Source of the DNA: Chimonanthus salicifolius
Lineage: Eukaryota > Streptophyta > Magnoliopsida > Laurales > Calycanthaceae
Length of the DNA: 64,000 bases
Reading direction: 5' to 3'
Assembly: GCA_013350335.1 (NCBI GenBank)
Contig: CM023538.1
Location: 58,765,080-58,829,079, forward strand
Both the position numbers and the translations under genes were made by a program. Shown here in pieces: positions 1 through 8,336 of this stretch (positions are counted from its first letter, which is position 1; every line of letters starts with the position of its first letter). The notes beneath the pieces were generated by a model that was not told the origin of the DNA, made no database searches, and saw nothing but the letters and a program-made list of their open reading frames with translations.

Positions 1-1440
1 AGGTTGAAATTTGTCACTGAGGAGGCTGGTCTCTCATGGAGCCCAATGTCACTGCCTTCTGATGTAGTCTAAGGTAGTGTTATACACGTCTTTAGACTAC
101 TCAGACAATTTAGAGACCTATTCAGTGTCAACGAAACGTGCTCCAATCCAAAAGAAAAGCTAACACGCAGATCCTAAGGAAAATAAGTTTCACTGAACTA
201 GCCTTTGCTCAATGAAACTAAATATAGTAAAATGCAATCGACTTAGCAATGCACTTCATTAATGATAAAAAAAGAGAAACTTATTTTATTTAATTACATT
301 GAAAGTGACAAATGAATTAAATAGTCAATTCCGGATACTTGAAATAACTTAGAGACTCTTCTCTAAAAGTCCTTGCTCGAACTTGAGCTTTGTTTAACTT
401 CAATTCGAGTACAAAACTACCTGTTCCAATCGACCACTACGCACCTCTATTTATAGTTTTCAAGTGACCCCAAATCCTAACTAAACCTACATTGAACCAC
501 ACCTAAACCAACCCATGTTGGCGTGGAAACAAAAGAACTACTAGGAAATGCAAGCCAATACTTGCCCCCTAATCTTAGCCAATGAGAAAAAAGACAATAA
601 AATTACAATCAATAAGAAAATTACACATAAGATTCAAAGCTAACTTAAGACTTCAAGCTTGTGCATCCAAACTTCATCAAACTCGTTGGAAGATCAGCGA
701 AGGAAGTCACATGCCAATGGAGAGATGAATCTAGCCAATGAGGAAAAGCCATGTGGAATGATGAGGTGTTCCGGCCAATGGAGGGCTTACAAGTTCACAT
801 GCCTAAGAGGAGTAACTTAAGAGGATAGTCTACAATCCACAAGCAAAGGAAGTCCATGCCACAACTTAGAGTTGCACACATTTAAGGAGAGTGAAAGTAG
901 GAAAGAAGTCGGATATGTCTAGGATTCGGCATCTCTTGACACTTACTTGCAAAATTAGTTAAAACTCGGACTATGTAAATTAAAATCATGCGAACTTGGG
1001 CTAATCTGTTATTCGTTTTCTGCCAATGAGAGAATTTAGTTAAATTGGTTAAATTTTAGCTAACTTGCCCTTCCTTGTTCCTTCATTCGAATATTTTTCT
1101 TTACATTAGGGTTTTGCCCGTGCAATTCACATCCAAATGAGGCCCATTAAGCACTTGAGCAGGACCTAGGTACGTGGGGTCCACATGCATTAAAGGTACC
1201 AATATAGAACATGTATAAGCTAGTTTAATCTTGCACTTGGCACAGTCGAAAATTGAAATTGTCTTCTCAAGTTCTTAATAATTAACTATTTTACAAATAG
1301 TTAGTGACAAACATTCTTAAAAAATTTAAGTTCTAAAATAATTAAAAAACTCAAGCAGCTTCCAAAATTACCTCCATTAGCACCCGGCAAGCCTGCTCAT
1401 GCTGCTTCGGCGGCGCCTTTTCGCCTTCTCTTCGATCTGG
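1..1440 (-). repeat. Probable old LTR-retrotransposon remnant at the left end of duplicon A
   Basis: No open reading frame of note. The stretch recurs almost entirely at 48413-49860. Read on the minus strand it has a strong TATA box (TATAAATAG, rc of 447-455) in a non-coding context, as in a retrotransposon LTR. Ends, primer-binding site and target duplication were not found, so the class is inferred. Bases 172-229 resemble the 58-bp filler found at the two array junctions (15761-15818 and 22863-22920). Confidence 0.4.
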
Positions 1441-2368
1441 ACAGTCAACAAAAAGTAATGGTGAGCTCACATTTCTTAAAGATAATATATTATAATTGCA
1501 AAATCTAAGTCCTTCTGTGGATCATCATTCTCATGTGACCACCAATATTAAAGACTTTTAATTATTTTATTTTTCAGCATGAAATCAAGAAATTTTCCAA
1601 AGTGTTGGAAATTATCATTTTCAACATGGAAGCCCATCCATGTTTCATCCCAATTAACCTGAGTCACAACATGTGAGACGATGCAATAGCATACGTTTGA
1701 TTAGGATCCAATTAAAAGAAAAAAGTATAACTTTTGCAACCAATGCTGCAATGCATGACTGAATCAGTTCAACCAAATTTATTTTCTAACAAGTGAAAAG
1801 GAATTTTTTATTATATAGTTAAGGCATAAGGTGGTGAAACAATGATTTGGCAAAATTCAATTAAAAATATCAATATCATATTGATTAATATGAAGTGGTT
1901 AAAATAACTTTTAATAAATGCGTAACACATGATGACTCACTGTAAATGACATATAAGCTTAGGTTGAAAAGTTTCTTCCTTATGGCCAAATTCATGCTGG
2001 AAAGGAAATGGAGATTTTCTCTTCCTACAAACAGAAATTATTATTATTTTTTCTGATTATATTAATTTGATTACTTGGAGGCAAAGGTGGGACTTACAAG
2101 ACATTCAGATCATTTTTCAATTTTTTTATGATAAAATGTTCAAGTCTCTCAAGTACCCCACTAATTCCATAAACTGAATAATTCTACTGAGAGTGATCCT
2201 TTTGAGTAGAGTGTGAATCGAATTCAGAACTTTCACTTCTCAAAAGAGTTCCTGACCATCACTCCAACCCCGCTAGTCGTCTATCAACAAAAATAAAATT
2301 GAAAAATGTAAACTTTCTTTGATTCTTCCAATTCTTATTTATTTAGTTATTTAGTCAACTCCGAGTTG

Positions 2369-2377
2369 TATTTAAGG
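2369..2377 (+). promoter_or_regulatory. TATA-like box upstream of the PGG gene at 2544
   Basis: TATTTAAGG lies about 170 bp before the ATG. The same box, with similar surroundings ending in a TAATAATAC-like stretch, precedes every PGG-only locus: 6618, about 16556, about 23658, 37945, 44332, 50782 and 54239. Conservation in position across copies, including the diverged B pair, supports a core promoter. No transcript evidence is available. Confidence 0.5.
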
Positions 2378-2543
2378 ATACCCATGTGATGCAATAATAC
2401 ATATAGCCTGGAAAAAAAAAACATAAAACATTCTAACACTTGATTGGAAGTTCTTGAATCTGTCGAATCGATCTCTCTCTCATATTTTGGCAAAAAAATT
2501 CTCCTTAAAATTGCCCCATTAACTTTTAACATTGAAATCAATT

Positions 2544-3146
2544 ATGGAAGTGATGGAAATACCCAGTGGAAGAGCATCCCCTTCACGTTATTACTCAATG
2601 GAGAGAGTCGATTCTTGGGTATTGGCTAAAGAAATCAAAGAACTGATGGAAAAACAGATGGAGCAGAAGAAGGATGATTTAAGGAATACAATGGTGGTGG
2701 TTGCAGTATTGATCCTCACAGTCACCTACCAAGCTAAACTCAGCCCTCCCGGCGGCTCTTGGCAAGATGATTCCGACGGACACATTGCCGGAACACCAAT
2801 TCTAAGGGATAAGGGACCATGGGGCCTTCTCATTTACTGTTTCTTCAACAAGCTTGCATTTTTCTCTTCAATGGTGATTATACTCATGTGCTTGTCCTAC
2901 GATGTTACGCGAGCGGTTCGGATTTGCCGAATACAGTTCATTGCTGCACTCATGGCAATGGTGGCAACTTATATTACTGGAACTCTTCTGATTTCAAGAG
3001 AAAGTAAGAAAATATTTACGGTCATCGAAGAGTCACTTGTTCATGTTATGGCTTTCATCCTTGTGGCCGGTGTCCGGTGGGTCAGCGGCCATATTACAGG
3101 TAGAGATGCCAACAGGTCAGGATCAGCTCGGGTTCAAAATTATTAA
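2544..3146 (+). CDS. PGG domain-containing membrane protein (PGG-only), intact copy in duplicon A
   Basis: A 200-aa single-exon protein. The first in-frame ATG is 2544; the frame is open to 2532 but only with a TTG. Residues 1-48 are hydrophilic and charged, with a Lys/Glu-rich stretch (about 29-46) that may form a short coiled coil. Four hydrophobic segments follow at about 49-64, 93-117, 130-150 and 157-180. PPGG lies at 68-71, followed by SWQDD and the conserved HIAGTP motif at 80-85, which marks the PGG domain (PF13962 type). No ankyrin repeats precede it and none are seen upstream, so it looks like a membrane-part-only derivative of an ankyrin-PGG protein. Lys65 replaces the Ala or Glu of its paralogues just before the motif. 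Its paralogue at 50957 has a nonsense codon. Function is unknown; a membrane role is inferred. Confidence 0.85.
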   Translation: MEVMEIPSGRASPSRYYSMERVDSWVLAKEIKELMEKQMEQKKDDLRNTMVVVAVLILTVTYQAKLSPPGGSWQDDSDGHIAGTPILRDKGPWGLLIYCFFNKLAFFSSMVIILMCLSYDVTRAVRICRIQFIAALMAMVATYITGTLLISRESKKIFTVIEESLVHVMAFILVAGVRWVSGHITGRDANRSGSARVQNY

Positions 3147-4543
3147 GATATATTTAATTGTTAAGACATATTTAGATGTTAAATATATTTAGTATATGTT
3201 TGATATTGTGTTTACTGTATTTAAAGATTTCCTTTTATCTATAAATAAGATTATATGATCTCTCATTGATTAAGAAAGACGCACCAAATCCTCTCTGTAT
3301 TATTCTATAAAAATATTTTCCGCCTCAATAATTAAATTATCGATTCTCACCTAACTTTATACTGCTTTTATGGGTTGATCTGGCCCGGGTTGTGGGCGTT
3401 TTGGTTTTTTCCTTGCTCATGTTCTGAGATCATTTGTATATTTTTCTTTTTCTGGGATTTTCCCGCTTTTAATCAATCTTACCCATTATTCGAAAAAAAA
3501 AAATTACATGTAATTACTTACTCTTGACAAATTTTTGTTTGTATACCATGTCTTAATTAGTATAAGAATCGAAAAGATTCACTTGTATTCTTATATTAAA
3601 GTTTCTAGCGTAGATTAAGTGTTTGTTGTTTTAACTATCAAAATTGCATTCGAGATTTCGAGCCAATTCATAAGTACTTGTAAGTACCATCCTATCTTTT
3701 CTTGTTTCTTATAATATGTCGAAGTATTTTTTTTTTTAATTTACGTGTGGGAAATTGTGGGAAACCCAGCATAAAACCTCTACGAGCGATATCCACTGTC
3801 CTTAGGGTACACAATTTTCTTACAATTTTTTTAAAATTTTTTCTTACAATTTTTTTGTAAGGATTTTTTTATAATAAAGGATACACAATTTTCTTTTCGA
3901 GACTCTATATTTTTCATAAAAATGTTTCTTTTCTACATGAAGTATCATCCTTTTTAATCTAAAGTTTTTCATTTGTTTGCAACTGATGTTCATAAAGAAA
4001 AATTAGTTAATTTAACATATGAGTTGCAATTGATAAGTATTGAATTGAGTTTGACATTCAATAGATAGATCAAGTGGGTCAATCTATTTAAATTTTGTTG
4101 GGTACTCAAGTTAGATGTACTAATTATCTTAGCTATGTTTTGGATTGACAAAATTAGAAATATTTAACACCAAAATCTCCCAAACTAAAGTGTAGTCAAT
4201 ACCTCACTCCACGTCACACAAAACTAGAAAGCACTTGAAAACTCGCAATGAGAAAACATATATCATGTAGATGATATGGACATCTACCATTGCTCCACAA
4301 AATCGAATATAAATGTGAGAAATTTTTTCCTAAGAAAATTTATACAGAATAAATAAAAATTTTATTTTCTTAAAAAAAAAAAATTTTCTAAAAGAATTTG
4401 TACAAACTAATATGTCTAGAGCATCCTCCTAGGTAAAATTGTGGTGGCATTTTGCATTTTCAGATGCATTTGGAACACCTAAAAATCTTGACAATGACGA
4501 CTTAGAAAGTATGAATAAAGGAATACAATATGAAATTCAATAT
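3147..4543. other. AT-rich spacer downstream of the PGG gene, with a SINE 3' fragment
   Basis: No gene is seen. Around 3728-3815 there is a T-rich start and a decayed, 3'-only, minus-strand fragment of the tRNA-derived SINE that is complete at 43243-43408; the shared parts include the region ending CCTTAGGG. Otherwise low-complexity AT-rich DNA, conserved in A' at about 51563-52930. Confidence 0.4.
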
Positions 4544-4545
4544 GG

Positions 4546-4734
4546 GATAACTCAATTAGTAACTTCTCGTCTCAAGAAAGGAGGGATTACGAGTTCGAGT
4601 CTCCACAGTGTTAATCGGTGGCTATCTTGTGTGGGTGTGAGACGTCACCCGAAGTGTGGGTTTTACGAGAACTAATCTAACCCCAGGAATTTCAAATAGA
4701 TTTTCCCCTTCGTACTCATAAAAAAAAAAAAGAA
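4546..4734 (+). mobile_element. tRNA-derived SINE (duplicon A copy)
   Basis: The left end has an A-box-like ATAACTCAATTAGTAAC and, about 40 bp on, a B-box-like GAGTTCGAGTCTC, as in a tRNA-type Pol III promoter. The body ends in an A-rich tail at about 4720-4732. An open frame overlapping it (4439-4675) is a by-product of the SINE. The same insertion is in A' (about 52935-53118), so it predates the A duplication. Confidence 0.6.
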
Positions 4735-5880
4735 ACAAAAATGCAATACCATTCAAACGATTAATATCTATTGAGGAAGCACCCATTTTTCAATCTACTC
4801 GAATGTGAAATACCACATCATTTTGGTTAAAATTGAACTATACTGCACCACGAGATATATATTATGCATATAAAATTGTGAAAATTCTCGTAATTAAAAT
4901 TATGAAACTTATCTTTTTATTAATGTCACCATTATTAAGTTAACTAAGGAGAGTTTTATAACAAGTTTTTTTTTTTCCTTGGATAATATAAGTTTTTGCA
5001 CTCCACATTAGAGGTGAGACTAATCCCATGGATACTAGAAACCACCCGTAAATCTCATATATCAGAGAAGTCTAAGAGAAGTAGAACATGTTGTGCTAAA
5101 ATCTAAAAATCCAACCAACAGAAGCGAGAAACAAAATCAAAACAAGCATCCACATGAAGAAACTCTAATATAACCCAAAACCTCTAGTCCAATCCTAAAT
5201 ACTTAGATCAATTGAGTTTCAATACCACAACTATTTCTTAAATTGAATTGGATCTCATGAAGTTGGATGTATCGCATTTAAATATTCTAATGGTCAGATT
5301 GAGTGGTGTAAGTTCTACCTATTTATAAATGGGTTCAAATGGACCCTATCTATTTAATAAATGGATAAAGAATCTTAAACTTTTACTCTTTTAAAATAAT
5401 CTAATTATAATATCAAAGTCATGCTTTGTTTGCTTGCACGAAAAGTAATCGTGAGCGCACATTTCGTCAGAATTAAGATAACATAATATAATTGCAAAGT
5501 CTAAGTCCTGCTTTGGACTTTTAATTATTTTATTTTTCAGCATGAAATCAAGAAATTTTCCGAAGTGTTAGAAATTTTCCATGTTTCATCCCAATTAACC
5601 ATAATTAGTACATGTGAGATGATATAATATTATACATTTGATAACACCCATTTAAAATAAAATCCTTTTGCAAACAATGCTGCAATGCAAAACTGAATGA
5701 GTTCAACTAAATTTATTTTCTAGTATGTAAAAAAAGAAATTTTTTATCATATAGTTAAGACATATGGTGGTGAAAAAATGATTTATCAAATTCAATTAAA
5801 AAGGTCAATATCATATGAAGTGGTTAAAATGATTTTTAATAAATGCTTAACACTTGATGACTCACTTTAAATGACATATA
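4735..5880. other. Intergenic AT-rich DNA with a repeat tail
   Basis: No gene. Around 4972-5060 a T-run is followed by sequence resembling the 3' part of the SINE in the ankyrin-PGG intron (9088-9300), on the minus strand. From about 5450 the sequence resembles the 5' flank of the first PGG gene (compare 1450-1990), reflecting an older tandem duplication of gene plus upstream region. Confidence 0.4.
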
Positions 5881-6167
5881 ACCATAGGTTGATTTTTCTT
5901 TTTCTTCTTATGGCCAAATTCATGCTAGAAAGGAAATGAAGTAGAAATTTCCTCTTCCTACACGGAGAAGTTATTATTATTTTTCTGGCTATATCATATT
6001 GACTACTTAGAGGCAAATGTGGGAGAAAAGTCTTTAAGTTTTGCATACAATATAGATAATTTTTTTTAATGATTTTGTAAATTTGATGAAAGTATTGGTA
6101 ATTTATGTTTCTCTCATTTTATTACCTAGGTTATCCTTATTTCACTCGTACGCTATCTAACACAATT

Positions 6168-6442
6168 ATTAGGACTGGACATCTATCCCAAAAGACTAGC
6201 CGGTTAAGTGGAGCATGTCCTTTAGAAATTCATAGATTTCGCTATATACTTTTAATATAGGACTCGTTCACAGCTCCAACAATATCTCTCTTGAACGATG
6301 CCAGCCATTCCGTCCCCCTGAGAGATCTCCTGAGTCCACATAAGGCATCCTGAGACCTAACTTTCATACTGGAGATTTATAAAGTACTTCGGTCACTCTA
6401 TCTAACATATTAATCTTTTGAGATGGATACCTGCTTCTAACA
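6168..6442. mobile_element. Rearranged TRIM-like element (array unit 1); also 16106-16380 and 23208-23482
   Basis: The left part reads like a TRIM LTR in minus orientation (TATTAGGACTGG to GCTCCAACA), matching the LTRs of the TRIMs at 39560 and 58978. The right part (about 6380-6442, ending GCTTCTAACA) matches the LTR end in plus orientation. The opposite LTR orientations indicate rearrangement or nesting. Identical copies sit in the other two units, so insertion predates the array. Confidence 0.45.
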
Positions 6443-6617
6443 ACCATCACAATTAGAAACCTCAAATTTTCATGGGAATTTCCTATTAATTTCCACCGGT
6501 GGAACTTATTAGACATTCGGACCACTGACGAATTCGTCTGAAAAAAAAAAAAATATGTGAACTTTCTCTGCTTCTCCCATCTCTTATTTATTTAGTTATT
6601 TAATCAACTCTGAGTTG

Positions 6618-6626
6618 TATTTAAGG
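6618..6626 (+). promoter_or_regulatory. TATA-like box upstream of truncated PGG copy 1
   Basis: TATTTAAGG about 180 bp before the ATG at 6807, in the same context as at the intact paralogue (54239). The promoter region of the truncated copy therefore looks preserved, so transcription remains possible. Confidence 0.45.
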
Positions 6627-6806
6627 ATGCCCTTGCATTGCAATAATACACACAGCTTGGACAAAAAGCATAAATCATTATCAGTTTATCACCAGAATGC
6701 TTGATTGACTGTTCTTGAGGCAACCATTGGCTCTCATATTTTGGCAAAAAAAATTCTCCTCAAAACCCCATTAACTTTTGACACAGTTTAATCAACTGTT
6801 GAAGAG

Positions 6807-7046
6807 ATGGAAAGAATTCATGATGAAGACAATGGAGAAATACCCAGTGGAAGAACATCCCCTTCACGTTATTACTCAATGGAGAGAGAAGATTCTTCGG
6901 TATTGGCTAAAGAAATCAAAGAACTGATGGAAAAACAGATGGAGGAGAAGAAGAACGATGATTTAAGGAATACAATGGTGGTGGTTGCAGTTTTGATCCT
7001 CACAGTCACCTACCAAGCTGCACTTAGCCCTTCCGGCGGCTCTTAG
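6807..7046 (+). pseudogene. Truncated PGG-only gene, array copy 1
   Basis: A 79-aa open frame almost identical to the first 79 residues of the intact gene at 54426. It covers the charged N-terminus, the first hydrophobic segment (about residues 57-73) and ends SPSGGS then a stop. Homology stops exactly at GGCGGCTCTT: intact copies continue with GGCAAGATG, here AGCCCCCTA begins, which is the edge of an inserted LTR fragment. The HIAGTP motif and three membrane segments are absent. The first Pro of PPGG is followed by Ser (PSGG). Most likely a pseudogene; a short one-pass peptide cannot be excluded, because the frame and promoter are intact in all three array copies. Confidence 0.8.
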
Positions 7047-7190
7047 CCCCCTACTTAGTTTTGTATAGGGGTAACTTAGTCTTTTTAATCAATGGCAAAA
7101 CTATGGATTCTTAGATTCTATCATGGTATTCAGAACTTAAGGTTTTTAGATCGGTTTTTTTCGTTTTGGATCTCGTGGGTTCCGATTACT
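7044..7190 (+). mobile_element. LTR-retrotransposon fragment (LTR end plus primer-binding site) fused to the truncated PGG gene
   Basis: The insert begins right after the PGG break. TTAGATTCTATCA ends an LTR-like stretch at 7123 and is followed at 7124-7136 by TGGTATTCAGAAC, the form of a tRNA-Met primer-binding site after a plant Copia-like LTR. No coding region remains. Present also at about 16982-17128 and 24084-24230. Confidence 0.45.
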
Positions 7191-7194
7191 GGTA

Positions 7195-7765
7195 AAATAA
7201 TTTTAAAGTTTTAAAAGAAATTTTATTATTTAAAAAATTATTTTTTAAACACTGTGTATTTCCAAAATTTCTCAAATTAAATATCTAGACTAGTTATGAT
7301 AATCGGATTTTAAGACTTTAAGTTCTTTTGATACTCCCAAATATATTTTTGATACAGCTGAGGGATGCCTTTATTTATAAAACACTGTATTTTAAGTATT
7401 TAGGAGTGTCAAAAGACCTTTAATTTTTAAAGTATTTTTATCAGTCTATCGTAATTAGTCTAAATATTCAATTTGAGAAATTTTGAAAGTACACAATGCT
7501 TAAAAAATAACTTTAAATTTTAAAAGAGATTTTACTGTTTAAAATTTTAAAGGAATTTCAACGTAGCATCAACAGGCATTCGTTCGAAGGATCGTTATGA
7601 TCCTTCGAATGATTCGACTGTGTAGTTGAATCTTCAGAAGGAACCGAAAAATCAACTGAAGAATCGTCCGAAGGATAAAATGCGGGAGGACAAAACAGTA
7701 ATTTTCCTCGAAAATTTGAAATTGGGTGTTTGGTAACAAATTTTTGGGTGTCTAAATGTGCTGCC
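7195..7765. mobile_element. Foldback/hairpin DNA element, array copy 1 (also 17133-17703 and 24235-24805)
   Basis: A long imperfect inverted repeat: the arm at about 7195-7310 (with TTTCCAAAATTTCTCAAATT) pairs with about 7465-7560. The same hairpin core recurs at 59740-60010 inside the big foldback element. The right end, read in reverse, starts GGCAGCACATTTAGACACCC, resembling the terminus GGGAGCACTTACACACACCC of that element. The matching left terminus is missing, so this copy is 5'-truncated. It also has a short palindrome around TTCGAAGGATCGTTATGATC (7583-7610). Confidence 0.55.
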
Positions 7766-7897
7766 TTGAAGAAATAACATTTTTAAATGTCATACTACTA
7801 ACCTTTCATTCAAAAAAAACATCTTTGGTTATCACGAGCCTCTGGCATTGCTCCTCTAATTGAGGGTGCTAAGCCATTTGGGTGAGATTAATTACAA

Positions 7898-8127
7898 GGT
7901 CAGCCATCCTAACATAGGCAAAATCTGTTAAGAAACATGGGTTGAGTAAAATTTCTATTTTACCCCTATCAGTGTACCACTCATCAAGTATCGGTGTACT
8001 GATCACATGCTCTGCATGTATGAACGGTACACCGCTACTTGATGAACGGTACACCGATAAGGGTAAAATAGGAATTTAATCAATTCCGTGTCTCCTAACA
8101 AATTTTGTCCATGTTAAGATAGCATCC
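7898..8127. mobile_element. MULE-type MITE, array copy 1 (also 17836-18065 and 24939-25168)
   Basis: A 230-bp element with imperfect terminal inverted repeats of about 40 bp (left GGTCAGCCATCCTAACATAG; right end read in reverse GGATGCTATCTTAACATGG). It is flanked by the exact 10-bp direct repeat TTAATTACAA (7888-7897 and 8128-8137), a target-duplication length typical of Mutator-like elements. The centre holds short inverted CGGTACACCG-like motifs. The fourth ankyrin-PGG copy (62254) has no such element at the matching place. Confidence 0.75.
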
Positions 8128-8336
8128 TTAATTACAATTTTCTTTATATAAAGATTTGATCGTATTTCTTGAGATACAGACATAATCTTTGATGAATGAA
8201 CATACTAAATTCGATAGAAATTCCATAGATCTTACAGATGTGCCCCAAAAAATGGCTAGTACAAAAACCCAAAAGAGATGTAAACATGACAGTAACGGCA
8301 GATGAAAGGGAAGCATGATTTAGGGTTTACAAAATG

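Larger units (their letters stand above)
1..7043. repeat. Duplicon A (two PGG-only loci), paralogous to 48413-55064
   Basis: The block runs parallel to 48413-55064 with an offset of 48413 near the first PGG gene. It contains a PGG gene at 2544, a SINE near 4546 and a second PGG locus at 6807, in the same order and strand as A' (50957, 52935, 54426). A' lacks about 935 bp present here (roughly 5537-6472). The left edge is cut by the window. The second locus is truncated here but intact in A'. Confidence 0.85.

Noticed and set aside
4439..4675. 78-aa open frame, conserved at 52826-53062
   Set aside because: Overlaps the SINE and its conservation is explained by the A/A' duplication.
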